Origin: Parietaria judaica
Taxonomy: Eukaryota > Streptophyta > Magnoliopsida > Rosales > Urticaceae
Direction: 5' to 3'
DNA: 64,000 nucleotides
Assembly (NCBI GenBank): GCA_954871525.1
Contig: OX940860.1
Location: forward strand, 25,948,001 to 26,012,000
The notes under the pieces: model-generated
Seen by the model: the letters and a program-made list of their open reading frames with translations, nothing else
Told to the model about the DNA's origin: nothing
The model's database searches: none
Shown here: positions 12,316 to 24,582 of the stretch, piece after piece
Position numbering within the stretch: position 1 is the first letter of the stretch
Layout: each line of letters opens with the position of its first letter
Translations under genes and position numbers: made by a program

Positions 12316-13641
12316 GATAGTATTTCTTCGAAAAAGTGGTGAGATTTATCATCACAAAAAAATCAGTTGGAAGAAAATGCATGAGAAATTACGTTTAATT
12401 TACTAAAAATAACCCATCTCTATTATAAGGCCGTTTAAACCTAGCTCTATGACTTGGCCTCATGATGTCCAAGAGTCGTATAAACCCTAATTACTCAACA
12501 TCCATTAGCTTAATTCATGCTGCTAAATTTGACAAACTAAACTATTTTCAGTTAAAATCTCTTGACAAAGTTCTAAGAAAGAGATCAATTGCCACAATGG
12601 AATGGCGTGTAAAAGATTGAGATTTTGCCGCAATTTGTGCCAACCCAAGAAATTGATTGGAAGTTTTTGTTGAGAGTTAAATAAATATACTTATAATTTC
12701 TAGGGTATAATTATATGTGATAGGAGGCTTAAATTCGAACTACTTCAAAAATTAAATTGGAAATTGTCCATGCATATAAACCAGTTTGACAGGTTTCATA
12801 TATTGCAGACTATTAGTCTTTTTTTATTTATTTATATACAATATTATTACAGGACAACTCCTGTTAGCATATAGAGCAACTATCTCTTTGATAGATCAAG
12901 GTTCACAAAATCGTTACCGACGAAAAATCAATGGTTAATTTTTTTTATTATTAAGTTTTTCAATTAAAGCCAAGGTTTTTTTTAATCAGATTTATTACCG
13001 AGTTTTCTATTGAACACACACAAGGTGAAGTAAAGAATAGAATGCCAGATCAATTGATAAGTCTAGAAGAAATTCAGAAGGAAAATTAATTTTTTCTTTC
13101 CAAAAATTTGATTTTCATTTTTTCTTCTTCTTTTGAGTACCTCATTTTCATAGCTTGGTGCACTTTGCTCACTACCAAGGTAGAGTGATTAATTCATAGA
13201 GTAAGCTAAACCAAAGAGAATTATGCGACAAATTGATACAAAAATTCAGGTGATAAATTGATATAAAGTGCTTTGACGTGTTTACAAAACGGAATTTTAC
13301 TTTATCATACCCTTTAATTTCACTGTTTCCAATACACATGCCCTTCTAATTTGTCTTCTTTAATTTTAATTACCATAACAAAATATTAGGTTAATATATT
13401 TAAAAGGTAATTCATATTTTTCTATTTTTCAAAAATTAAAAAAAAAAAAAGTGTAATACGGACAAAATCACATCTCAAAGGTATTTTAGAAGTGTTTTCA
13501 AAAGTAGAGGGTACATATTCACATAAATTGAAACTACGAAGTGCAGAATAGCCAAATCCGATAAATAAGCAGGCCGAATTTTCCCGAGCTTTCTTCCATT
13601 TTCTCTCTCCACTTTCTCGCCTCCCAAAACTCGTCTCGGCG
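12316..13641. other. Intergenic: divergent upstream region of the NOI gene and SF3B6
   Basis: The NOI gene (-) starts at 12315 and SF3B6 (+) at 13642, so this 1.3 kb should hold both promoters. AT-rich, with A/T runs; I see no convincing TATA box for SF3B6, no gene and no terminal repeats. Confidence 0.4.
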
Positions 13642-14016
13642 ATGACGACGATCAGCCTCCGGAAGAGCAACACGCGGCTGCCGCCGGAGGTGAACCGCGT
13701 GCTGTACGTGCGGAACCTGCCGTTCAACATCTCGAGCGAGGAGATGTACGACATCTTCGGCAAGTACGGCGCCATCCGGCAGATCCGCGTGGGCACCAAC
13801 AAGGACACTCGCGGCACCGCCTTCGTCGTCTACGAGGACATCTACGACGCCAAGACCGCCGTCGACCACCTCTCCGGCTTCAACGTCGCCAACCGCTACC
13901 TCATCGTCCTCTACTACCAGCACGCCAAGATGAGCAAGAAGTTCGACCAGAAGAAGAAGGACGACGAGATCACCAAGCTGCAGGAGAAGTATGGCGTCTC
14001 CACCAAAGATAAGTGA
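13642..14016 (+). CDS. SF3B6: Splicing factor 3B subunit 6 (SF3b 14 kDa / p14), intronless, 124 aa
   Basis: Single-exon RRM protein, full family length. It contacts the branch-point adenosine in the U2 snRNP and binds SF3B1. RNP2 is LYVRNL (21-26) and RNP1 is RGTAFVVY (57-64); the aromatic residue in RNP2 (Y22) is the one known to touch the branch adenosine. The C-terminal tail is lysine-rich ([11 protein letters not shown]) with the usual KYGV...TKDK end. The start is the first ATG, followed by the canonical [10 protein letters not shown]. Codons are almost all G/C-ending, in contrast to the AT-rich surroundings, which also creates long but meaningless antisense ORFs. Neighbour order with dihydropyrimidinase matches Arabidopsis (recalled). 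Looks intact. Confidence 0.97.
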   Translation: MTTISLRKSNTRLPPEVNRVLYVRNLPFNISSEEMYDIFGKYGAIRQIRVGTNKDTRGTAFVVYEDIYDAKTAVDHLSGFNVANRYLIVLYYQHAKMSKKFDQKKKDDEITKLQEKYGVSTKDK

Positions 14017-14404
14017 TTTCATCACTCTCTGTTTAGGGTTTCGGATGAGAAAAATCGAATGTTGTGTCGTGTGAAACCCTAGCATTTGGGTTTTTTTTTT
14101 AGGAATGCTCTGTTCTACTGTATGTACAGAACTGGTAATTTTGATTGCTGAGTCCTCTGCTTAGGGTTTGGAAGAGAATTCGGATATCGTTTTGTAGAAC
14201 ACACTACAATTTGGGGGATTTTGTGCTTGATAGCAGTGTTTTGCGAGAATTTTATCTGTTCTATTGCGTATACTTAATGGGTAGTTGTTGTTATAATTTG
14301 ATGTATTAGTTATGATGAGTTCCGTGGCTGCGAACTTGGTCGGTTTTCCTTATAAAGATAGCCGTGAAGCTTGCCTATGGTGGTCGGTGTAATCGTAGGA
14401 ATAA

Positions 14405-14650
14405 GGAAATCAATCCGTCCAGTCATAAGAGTAATATTTCTCTGGATATATGTGTCGTATTTGTTCGATCGATTGCTTATTGGGTCTCAAGAAGATAGTA
14501 GAAGGAGCTTGATCAGAAAGGGATTATGGAAATCAATCTCCCCAGTCTTAGAATAATATTTATCCGGGCATTAGTGCAGTTTTGTACAATCGATTTCTTG
14601 TTGGGTCTCGAGAAAAATAGTAAAAACATTTTGCTATTTTTCTCGAGATG
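14405..14650 (+). repeat. Diverged tandem duplication (period about 123 bp) downstream of SF3B6
   Basis: The segment starting GGAAATCAATCC (14405) recurs at 14528 as GGAAATCAATCT, with matching downstream landmarks (CCAGTC, ATATTT, ATCGATT, TTGGGTCTC, AATAGTA). It may lie in the 3'UTR or just downstream. No coding signal. Confidence 0.6.
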
Positions 14651-15605
14651 CAGTAGGAAATCTTTTCTATTAGAAATCTTTTTACTGAAAACGTTCCTCG
14701 ATAAGATAGTAAAAAGGTTTATATTAGAAAGAACACCGCAAAAAGATTGACTTGTTTTTCTTTTATCCGTGATACGTTTTTACTGCCTTTGGTGCGTTTT
14801 AATGTTAGGTTTCAACTGATCTTAGGTGTAGATATCATTTTCAATTGTGGCCATGAGAGAAACTAGGGCTACTTCTGTTTTTGCTTCGTTAGAGATTTAG
14901 AAGTTGTGTTTCATCAGCAAAAAGTTCTAATGCTTGTGAACTCGCGAACTCGGGTTTTTTGTCTTTGAATTTAAAATTTGATTTTAGGGGATGGATGTTT
15001 CTAGCTTCTGGTTTTATGTTACCCTTAAAGCTCTATAAACTTAGTCAAAATTAATTTATGTTGAAAAGTAGCCCGATTTGGTTTCTACAGGCTTAAGTTA
15101 GACCCTCAAATAGTTTTCTAATGTAGTCTTTTCATTAATAATGGCGATAAAGGGATTCCACATCTTAGTTACCCACTCGGGTTTCGTAAGGTTGAATAGG
15201 AGCCTATCGGGGCTGTTCCGGATTATGTTTTGTTTTGCTAATTTCTACAGAGCATCTTGGTCGTGCCCTCAAAGATACGACCCTTTGTTTGCTATTCAGT
15301 TTTCGTTATTTAATGAAACAATCAGGAATTTATCATAACTTTGATGAAATCCCGTTGGTTTTAAATTCGATTAATATTTTGCATCCTCATCCCTCACTAT
15401 TTTTTACATTGATATATTGGGTATCAACATTTGGTCCCTTATGAAACGAGATTACTGAATTGACCCTACAATTATGTTATTTGGTTTAGAGCCAAATTGC
15501 CAACTGACTGTGTTCGATTTTTTTAAGTTTGCCGGCAGTTTCTCGAGCATAAACTGTTTCGTTTCGAAATTCTACTGACTGATAAAATTGATTAAAACCC
15601 ACAAT
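14651..15605. other. Intergenic; nothing recognised
   Basis: AT-rich sequence with short ORFs only; no family signal, RNA gene or terminal repeat seen. Confidence 0.35.
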
Positions 15606-15960
15606 GGGTATGTTTGGCACAGCTTATTTAGCCCTGTTTTTGTTTATAAAATAAACTTAACCGCTTTTCAGGTGTTGGCAAAATTGTTTTTCCAAAAAAC
15701 ACAAAATCAATTTTGAATTTTTGTACATGAATTGTAAAAGCTAGGATTCGTAGCTTTTGGTTTTTTCTAAAAACAAAAATACGGTTTTAGTTTATTTTAG
15801 TCTTTTTAGCCTAAATAATTTTTTTTACCAAACGCTAAATCAGTTTTTGTTACCAACGACAACTGTTTTATAAACAATTTATTAAACACCTGTCGATTTT
15901 TTTCAAAAACAGTTTGTTTTTAAACTAAATCTGAAAACATTTTTTGTAAAAATTAAGTTG
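15606..15960 (+). repeat. Dispersed repeat, copy A (about 350 bp)
   Basis: Starts near TGTTTGGCACAGCTTATTTAG. The same sequence occurs at 51382-51715, with long shared stretches (for example the segments around GTAGCTTTTGG and CTTTTTAGCC) and scattered substitutions and indels. The ends are not clear inverted repeats. Probably a MITE or a fragment of a larger transposon. Confidence 0.75.
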
Positions 15961-16176
15961 TTCTCAGGGTGTGTTAAGTCAGAAAATATTGGTTCGAACT
16001 TCGAACACTTCTTTCGTTTGCTTTAATTCCTGAAGTGTATTCGGAGAGTTTTTATCTCGGCTTAAATGCGCTCTAGCGAACTTTTTTGTATTTGAATTTC
16101 AAATGAAAAGTTGAAGCTATGTATATAGATATAGATTATAAATGCCAAGTATTTTGACTTCACTCAGTATGAAAAC

Positions 16177-16834
16177 TAGGGGTGTGCAAAAAAAACCCAA
16201 CCCAACAATTTAGCCCAACCCAATCTAACCCAACCCCAATCTAACCCAACCCAATTAACCCAATAGTTATCGGGTTGGGTTGGGTTCAACCCGAATAAAT
16301 AGTCGGGTTGGGGTTGGGCTAGATGCATTGGGTTGGGCCGGCCCAATTGACCCAATCAAGTTTTTTTCTTCAAATAATTAGTTAACTTTTTCAAATATAT
16401 TTTTGTAGTTAGTCTCATTTTTATGTTTAGTCATTATTTAATGTCTATGACTATGTTTCTAGTTTATGATTACGACCACGTTTCTAGTTTAGTTTACGAC
16501 TATGTTCCGTACTTGTGTTATTTAATGTTTAAGACTATAATAACGTTTAATTTTTGAATTGGGTGTTTAAAAATAGTAATATGAAATTTATGTTTATTGA
16601 TTGGCGGTTTAAATTTCAGTGTTATTTGGTAAAATATTTTTATGTATTTTTTTAATTTTAGTTCAGGCCAATGACCCAACCCAATCCAACCCAACCCAGA
16701 GTTTGTCGGGTTGGGTTGGATTGGGCCTTCAAAAATTTTGGGTCGGATTGGGTTGCTTTTCCAAAACCCAATAAAATCGGGTCGGGTTCATGTTTTACCT
16801 CGGGTCGACCCAATCCAACCCATGCACACCCCTA
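16177..16834. mobile_element. hAT MITE (658 bp), GGGTTGGG-rich
   Basis: Perfect 8-bp target duplication ATGAAAAC (16169-16176, 16835-16842). Terminal inverted repeats TAGGGGTGTGCA and TGCACACCCCTA. Subterminal zones carry many CCCAACCCAA words at the left and both orientations at the right. No ORF. Confidence 0.88.
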
Positions 16835-16943
16835 ATGAAAACTATCCATAATTACTAGAGCTCAAAGCCGGCCAAGATCACACTTGGGGCCTCCAGGAAT
16901 CACAAAGCTTTCCTAATCCCAATCTGATCCAAGTTATTAAAAC

Positions 16944-18866
16944 CAAGGATCGAATTTTGGTCGATAATCCTCGATTATCGGTCTTGCCGGTAGTCATCGG
17001 CAAATATTCCATACCAACAGTTATCGTTTTATAACTTTTCCATCGAAAAGCTCGAAAATCGGCAAGAGGGGCAACAGTCGATTATCGGTTTTTCATGAGT
17101 AAAATTTGGGTACTTTTCCATCCATTAAAAAAAAATATCAGCCATATATTTATGCTATTTTTGCGATTTTCCACACATTGCCCTTGCCTTGTCGCCCTTT
17201 TCCACTGCCAACACCCAAAGTTTATGTTTTTCCATGATAATCGAGCTGGTAAGACTCGTCATTTTCCAATCTTCTTCATCTTTTCATGGATTTTTCGATT
17301 CTTGGCATAAGTTTCGAAAGTTATTATTTTTTTCAGTTTCAACCGGAATTTCTAAAAAAAATTGTAATTTTTGGGAGATTAATGACTCATAATGTTAGAT
17401 CTACATGAATACATCGTTTGTTGCTGGAAAAATACCATTTAGATGATTTTAAGGTATTTTCATAAGTTGAAAACTAAAGGGTTAGTCGCATATGAGTTTT
17501 ATGTTTAGAATTGATTAAAGATTGGAACTTTATCATATTTTGTTTGTTTTTTTGAATTATTATGAAAATTTTATGATGAAAACATGTTTTGATTGATTAA
17601 TTTTGAATTATTTGGTTAGATTAGGCTATTTTCGGATTATAATGATGTTAGGCAAAAGTATATAAAGTTTTAGTTTTACGAAATTACAAGAAATTTACTA
17701 GTTTTGTATGATTTCTTGATAATATGGGGTTTAAAATATTCTAGTTAATTAGAAATATGAATGTTTGTGTTGAGTTTTCGAATTTTTCAGATTTAGAGTC
17801 ACGGTTTTTGGATTTTAATCTTCAATGGGGCAAAACTCTAAAAAGTTTATCTTTTTTAATTTTTGAAGTAATTAATTAATTTTTTTATGTTTACTTCAAT
17901 TAAATATTTATTAAATAAAAATATGAGATTTTGGTATATTTTATTTCAGATTTGAGCTTAATTCGAATTTTTCCATAATTACGGCAAAAGTCTAACAAGT
18001 TCATCTTTTGCGATTTGTAAGGTAATTTATTAATTTTTGATGATGTTTATTTTCATTAAATATTTATTCCAATAATAATTTGGTATCTGGGTATATTTTA
18101 TTTGTAGATTTGAGCTTAATTTAGAGTTTCCCGTATTTACGGCAAAAGTCTAAGAAGTTAATCTTTTGCGATTTGTGAGTGAATTAATTCATTTTTGTAG
18201 ATCTTTGCTTTCATTAAATATTTATGGAAATAATAATCTGATATTTTGGTGTAATTTAATTACATATTTGAGCTAAATTAGAGATTTTTTTAATTGCGGC
18301 AAAAGTCTTACAAGTTTGTCTTTTGCGATATGTGAGGTAATTTGTTCATTTTTGTTGCTGGTTGATTTTATTAAATATTTATCGAAATAATAATATGAGA
18401 TTTTGGTGTAATTTAATTGCAAATTGAGCTAAATCCGAGATTTTTCTACGTGTTTGAGTTTTGAGACTTTGTGTTTGAGAGTTGAGACTGTTTTATTATT
18501 TACGTGTTTTAGATTTAAGACTTGCGATGGAATTATATGTGTTGGTGTATGACTTTATTTACATATATATGTGTATGATATTATTTATTGAGTACTCATT
18601 AGTGAATAAATATTATGATATGCTTTTATTTTTGGTATTTTTAACACACTATTTAAAAATTGGGCAAATATAAACTTAGAAATATTTTATAAGTTTTCCA
18701 TCGAAAAGTATCAAAAAGTGTCGATAATCCATCGATAATCCTCGAAAAGTGTCGGTAACGATAATGTACAGTATTATAAGTTTTCCGTCGATTAATCGGC
18801 AAGCGAACGATAAATCCGTCGAAAACGGCAACCGATTTATCAGCAAATTCGGTAATTTGTCCCTTG
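16944..18866 (+). mobile_element. Non-autonomous hAT-type element E2 (1923 bp)
   Basis: 8-bp target duplication ATTAAAAC/ATTAAAGC (16936-16943, 18867-18874; one mismatch). Ends CAAGGATCGAA and TTGTCCCTTG. Subterminal TCGATAATCC/ATTATCGG words at both ends; the 3' zone (from about 18685) closely matches E3 and E4. Interior: an array of roughly 157-bp units. No coding capacity, so it is mobilised, if at all, by a transposase from elsewhere. Confidence 0.85.
17827..18460 (+). repeat. Internal array of about 157-bp units in E2
   Basis: The word (A/G)CGGCAAAAGTCT begins at 17981, 18139 and 18296, with a diverged GGGGCAAAACTCT at 17827: spacings 154, 158 and 157. Each is followed by AAG(A/T)TYATCTTTTGCGATTTG..., then ATTAAATATTTAT...ATAATA and TTTGAGCTTAAT, so whole units are repeated rather than the short word alone. 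Confidence 0.8.
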
Positions 18867-18874
18867 ATTAAAGC

Positions 18875-19738
18875 TATAGAATTTTAGGTTCTTTCTTTCT
18901 ATAATTATAAATAAGTTTATAATGTACATATTTTCTATAAATGTCAAACTGTGTATCACAGAGAATCAAAGAGGATAATTTATGCTGACCCTGACATATG
19001 TATAATGTATCAGCTATCTGTAATAATACATGATTTTGACTGATATGTTAGGTTGATAAAATATATCTTCGGTACGATCGATCTAGTACAATAAAGATCT
19101 TTATGATAAATTACAGTCTTCCAAAACCTACAAATAATTGACAATAAACCCCATGAAAAACCGACCTTCACAACATGCCGGGTGCGAGCCAACTCTAAAG
19201 TTAATGAACAAAACAGTGTAACTATCACAATTCGGAGAAGAACAAAAACTAGATTTGAGTGGCTGATATCCCAATACTGAATTTAAAAATATAGTTTTAC
19301 GGGAATATTTTCAGGGAACGGATACACCAACAAATATTATATAAATTAAAAAGTTCACTAACATTGATTTTTGACGATCATATTTTACATGCAAGTATTG
19401 TAAAAATTCGATAAACTTCATGCACCACGCACTAATCCAAAGTCCAAAAAAAAAAAAAAAAACCTAGTTAACTTGTAAAAAATTATAAATATTTTACAAA
19501 AATAATAAACATTTTTTTGCCCTTGTAAGTAGTTGTACATGCATATCTGTCATAAATTGAAGGGGGTATTATGATATTCACTATTTATAGTCAAGACAAT
19601 TTCTCTGACGTACTCTCCGTATTAATAACTGGACAAAGACGGGGTCTTTCAATCACATCCACGTGACTCATTTACGTACAACGATAAAGCTACACTGTCT
19701 CCGACTAGAAAATATCGAAGAAATATTTATGATGTAAT
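18875..19738. other. Intergenic; nothing recognised
   Basis: AT-rich DNA between two transposons; no gene-like or repeat-end signal was found apart from A-runs (19448-19462). Confidence 0.35.
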
Positions 19739-20146
19739 TAGTCCCCAAAATGTATACCAAAAACCCATCCGGGTTTTGTTTTTGTTTTTTTTTTCTTTCA
19801 AAAACCCGGATACGGATATATCCGGGACCGGGAAAAAAAATTCCCGGATATATCCGGATCCGGGTTTTGTTTTTTTTTAATATTTAATTAAATTTATTTT
19901 CTGGGCCGTTGATCTTGATGATCCAACGGCCCACATTAAAAGTTTTTTTTTTATTTTAAAAAACCCGGATATTTTGATATCCGGGTTGCGTAATATCCGG
20001 ATACGGATATATCCGTATCCGGGTTTTTCCGGATACGGATATATCCGTATCCGGGTTTTTTCGGATACGGATATATCCGTATCCGGGTTTTTTTAAAAAA
20101 AAAATTGGGTATCCGGGTTTAATCCGGTGGGAGATTTTGGGGACTA
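19739..20146. mobile_element. hAT MITE (408 bp) with the same termini as the neighbouring transposase-bearing element
   Basis: Perfect 8-bp target duplication GATGTAAT (19731-19738, 20147-20154). Terminal inverted repeats TAGTCCCCAAAAT and ATTTTGGGGACTA. The interior has three successive copies of a palindrome-like CGGATATATCCGTATCCGGG block. The left terminus equals that of the element starting at 20606, so this is a likely deletion derivative of that family. Confidence 0.9.
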
Positions 20147-20605
20147 GATGTAATATTGTAATTAGGTGGATATTAGTCAACGTATAAATATAATGATACT
20201 GTTTCTGTAGTCCGATTATCTGCCTTTATGTCCCAGATCACGTGGCACCGAGAATGCTTTTCGTCGCTATTAAAGACCACCGTGCGGTGCTAAGAGCGTC
20301 GGACTAAGTACCGCGCTAGTCCGGTGGGATTGGAAGATGGAACACGACATTATGATACTCTATATATATGGTCGTATTGAGGCACAATACACACCGTCAC
20401 TTCAAAGAAAAGTACTTCACCTCTCAACTCAACTACATCCCATGGCAGCATGGTGGCATAACAATGTTTATAAGTAAGTAAACTCCATATGCACATCGAC
20501 TGTAAGTACAGGTACACTAAAAGTGCAATGAGTATATCGACTGGTTTTCTTAGAAAAAATTTAAAATCGATACTGATGGGTAAATCGCAAATGGATGAGC
20601 ATACC
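20147..20605. other. Segment between two hAT elements with promoter-like features
   Basis: Includes CTATATATATGG (20360-20371), then an A/C-rich leader and an ATG at 20442 opening 11 codons before a stop, with GTAAGT at 20474. It could be an orphan first exon whose gene was separated by the insertion at 20606. No protein family is recognisable from so few residues. Confidence 0.25.
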
Positions 20606-21239
20606 TAGTCCCCAAAATATGAATCCGGGTTAAACCCGGATTCATTAAAAAAAATAAAAAACCCGGATACCGAAATATCCGGATCCTGGTTTTTCCTGAA
20701 CCGGATATTTCGGTATCCGGGAAACACACAACCCGGATAAACTATTATCCGGGTTTTTTTTTTAAAAAAAAAACGAGTTTAATCTGGGCCGTTGGAAAAG
20801 TAAAGGGTCTGCGGCAAAAGTAGCTGACACGCGTCAGATTTGTGTACCGTTTGAGGCAACGGTAAAAATTGCATTGGGCCCTCAAAAATAGCCGTTGGAG
20901 CTATAATTACACCTCTTACTCGAATTCCTACACATTTTTCCCTATAAATACACCATTTCACTCCCATTTTTTTTCACACATCCTCTTCTCTTCATCTCCG
21001 ACTCTCCCAAACTCTCTCAAGCTCTCAAAGATCCGATTTTACTCTATAGTTTAGCTACTTTATAATTATATAAATACTCTCTATTGTTAGTTTAATATAT
21101 TGTTTAGGTATTTTAGTTGTTATTAATTTAGTTTATTTAGTTGTTATTATTAGTATTTTAGTTTATTATTAGTTGTTATTGATTATTATTAGTAATTTAG
21201 TTTATTTAATCGTTATTATTAGTTTAATTTGTCGTTAAT

Positions 21240-24200
21240 ATGTCGAGTGGCAACAACCGTTCTCGAGGACGTCCCGGTGTCCGAGGAAAAGGACGGTCCA
21301 CTATTCCGTCGCCAAGGTCGATTAATAGCGGGACGGCTTTTAGTCAACATAATTATAATGTCGGAGTTATGAATCAACACAATGTTCCCGGTTCTTCTAA
21401 CCAACCGTTACCGGTTCATGGTCAATATGGTACCGGTGACGTCGGGCCGAACCAACAATTACTAATTTCTCAAGGTCACGGCGGTACGTTTACTAACTTA
21501 CTCAATTTTCAAGGTCCAAATATTCCGGAATGGCATAGCCTTAGCAACGAGGAACAATACCAAGCACAACAAGTCCGCCATCACGAGCAACAACACCAAG
21601 ACCAAGTCCAACAACATCGTCAACAACAATATGTTTCCCCCGACGCCGAGGTACGTTTAATTTAAGTAGTTAAGTAATTAAATAATAATTAAAATAGTTA
21701 CTTACTTAATATTTAATAAATAGTCATTAGTCATATACTCAATTACTAATAAGTTAGTAAGTTACTTAATAATTAATAACTAATAATTTAGTTTAATTAT
21801 TTTAGTTTAATGAATTAATTTGTCACGTCTCTTGAAAGTCTTAGTATGCTCTGTGGTTGCGGTTCCGACTGATCTTCCACATCAGAAACGAATTTCTTGA
21901 GATTTAATAATCATTTAATCATATTAGTTTAATTAAACTTTAAATGGTTACTTAAATAAGTTAAAAACTAATAATTTAGTTTAATTATTTTAGTTTAATT
22001 AATTAATTTGCCACGTCTCTTGAAAGTCTTAGTATGCTCTGTGGTTGCGGTTCCGAATGATCTTCCACATTAGAAATGAATTTCTTGAGATTTAATAATC
22101 ATTTAATCATATTAATTTAATTAAACTTTAAATGGTTACTTAAATAAGTTAAAAAAATTAAAAAAGGTAATTTGTTTGTGTGGTGATAATTATATAGTTC
22201 TTATTGGATTATGGTGTCTTAGAAAGATTGGTTTTTAAATAAGGTTAGCTTTGCAATCTCCTTCAAGCTAGCCTGGAAACCTCGGGGAGTTCTGTCTAGA
22301 AAAGCTTGGGCCTAAAGCGAGATCATAGCATCCTTTCCAGTCGATCTGGCCGTGGAACCTCGGGGAGTTCCGTCTAAAAGAGCTGGATAATTATTTCCAC
22401 ACATAAGAAATATCATTTTTAATTTTGTTAACTTTTTTATTTAACTATATCAAATTTAATTAAATTAATATGATTTATATTAAAATTTAATAAATGTAAT
22501 TGTAATATTCCTTGTAATATTTAAATTAATATTAAACTCTTGTAATATTCCTATGTTTTTTAGGAAACGAGGTCGAGGAAACAATCCAACGACCCCGATG
22601 CCGAGTACGATGATGATGATGATGATACGGAGGACCCGAACTACGTTCAAGACCAAGGCAAGGAGGATAAAGTTGACGAAGTTCTACCAACGCTGCCACC
22701 GCCAGCTAGACGTGGACGTGGACGTGCCCAACAACCCTTAGTTCCGGGTGAGCGCGGTCGGGCCCCCCATCCACCGACGAGGAAGCGAAAGAAATTAACG
22801 AGAGCGGTTTGGCAGCACGACTTCATACCCGACTACAGATACAACTACGAAACCGGCTTGGAAGATAGGTAGGGGATTTGCCGACACTGCAATGAGGAAT
22901 TTAGGGCCCATCCGAAGCACGACGGAAACAACCGCCTAGAAAACCACGTCAAGACTTGCTTGAAGAAAAAGCGGGCGGAGGAGGTAAGTCGCTTACCCGA
23001 TGATCTATATAGAATGTATATTGCTCAGTGGGTTGTACGCGATGGTTTGCCTATATCGGCGCCCGAGGGAGAAGGTTTTAACGAAATGATGATGAAAGTG
23101 GCGCCGATAAACTATAGGGAAATCTCGTATTATATAACTTACGAGACAATTATCAAATTTTATAACCATCAAAGGGCCACTTTACAAGAAATGTTCCAAC
23201 AATCTTCTTACAAAGTGTCTTTAACGTCGGATTGTTGGAAAGGCCATGCTAATGATGATTATATTACGGTCGTAGCTCATTTTATCAACGATAATTGGAA
23301 AATGGAAAAGCGTATCATAGGTTTTAGGCCGATGAGGGTTAGGCACACATCAGTAAACCTAGCCGAGGCGATACTAGAAGTTTTGTCGGATTGGAACCTT
23401 AATGATAGAGTAGTTTCCATTACGTTAGATAACGCAAGTGCCCACGCCAATGCTGTAGAAATAATGAAGGAAAGTTTGGCCAATTTTAGGGACGATTGTT
23501 TTCATCAAAGGTGTGCATGTCATATTATAAACTTGATAGTTCAATCCGGTCTTCGCGTTATTTCCGATAGTATCGCCAAAATTAGGAACATTATTTTGTA
23601 TATACGAGCATCTACTATGCGTACATTTTCGTGGGAAGATTATTGCAGGGCTCACGGTTACCAGGTAAGAACGTTTCAACCGGATATGCCGATCCGTTGG
23701 AACTCGACGTACATGATGTTGGATGTTGTCCTACCATACAAGGAGCTTCTTACAAACTGGATCAACAACCCGGAGCAAGAAGACCGCGAAGACATCACTC
23801 CGGACGATTGGCTAATCGCCATCTAATTCCAGGCTTTTCTACACCTTTTTAATCAAATTACTATTGATTTATCTCTTGTTTACTCACCCACGTCTCAGAG
23901 AGCTTTGCCCGCTATTTTCGATATACTTTTTCATTTTGAAACAGCAAAATGTAATGCTTTATTTACCGATGTTGTAACCCCGATGATTACAAAGTTTCAG
24001 ACTTATTGGAGTCCTGACAACCTCCCATTTTTATACTGCGCCGCTGTAATCGTGGATCCGACACTTAAGCTTTCCAAGCTGCAGGAGGTCTTAAATGCCA
24101 TGCAAGCCCTCACGGGGGAGCCCTATATGACGTTCAATTACTTAGATGCGGATCAGAAGATGAAGGCTCTTTACCAAGAGTACGAGCAAAAATATAACGA

Positions 24201-24582
24201 CATCGAAGATCAGCTGGAGGAAACGAATCAACAACAACAACAAACTCAGGTAATTTTTTTAACTTTATTTCTTAAGATTAATTATTTTAATTTCCTAACA
24301 TTACTCTAAACCTTAATATTTTTGGTTCAATATAGGGCGGACGCGGGGCCGGTGGTTCACAATCACCATACGTGTACAATCACCGTTTATTCTACAACCT
24401 TACGGCTATTGGGCGCGGCAATACGTCGACTTCTTCACCGGGTTCACAAGGAAGTAGCGCTTCAGGATCTCGAGTTCTTGGTCGACGTCAACGGCGCAAC
24501 ACCATCGACGAGTACGCCTGATTCTGCAACCTTTCTCCGACACCGTGCCCTAACGAAGGCCTCGACATTTTTTTTTCCCGGA
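21240..24582 (+). pseudogene. hAT transposase (BED zinc finger + RNase-H-like core), disrupted
   Basis: Exon 1, 21240-21650: 137 codons, Q/H-rich tail. Exon 2 from 22564: an acidic D/E run, a basic RKRKK run, a BED-type finger (WQHDF, CRHC, HPKHDGNNRLENHVKTC), then the hAT catalytic core with LTSDCWKGHANDDY, ITLDNASAHANAV, and CFHQRCACHIINLIVQ. Exon 3 from 24336. Breaks: in-frame TAG at 22870 inside the BED finger, TAA at 23824, TGA within exon 3 (about 24520). The reading frame ends at GLDI, the point where the hATC dimerisation domain should begin; that domain is missing and terminal repeat sequence follows directly. It resembles the plant DAYSLEEPER/RICESLEEPER-type core but cannot be active as it stands. 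Confidence 0.85.
21780..22156 (+). repeat. 188-bp tandem duplication inside the transposase intron
   Basis: The unit starting CTAATAATTTAGTTTAATTA at 21780 is repeated at 21968 with only a few substitutions (for example CCGACTGATC/CCGAATGATC). It includes CACGTCTCTTGAAAGTCTTAG. A second pair of short repeats (ACCTCGGGGAGTTCYGTCTA) lies further on, near 22279 and 22357. Confidence 0.85.

Noticed and set aside
13534..14085. Long minus-strand ORF (183 codons) opposite SF3B6
   Set aside because: It is the shadow of a GC-rich coding exon; the plus strand gives a full, conserved RRM protein.
16194..16830. CCCAACCC/GGGTTGGG runs considered as telomere-like or G-quadruplex sequence
   Set aside because: The plant telomere repeat is TTTAGGG; these words lie inside a MITE with clear ends and target duplication.
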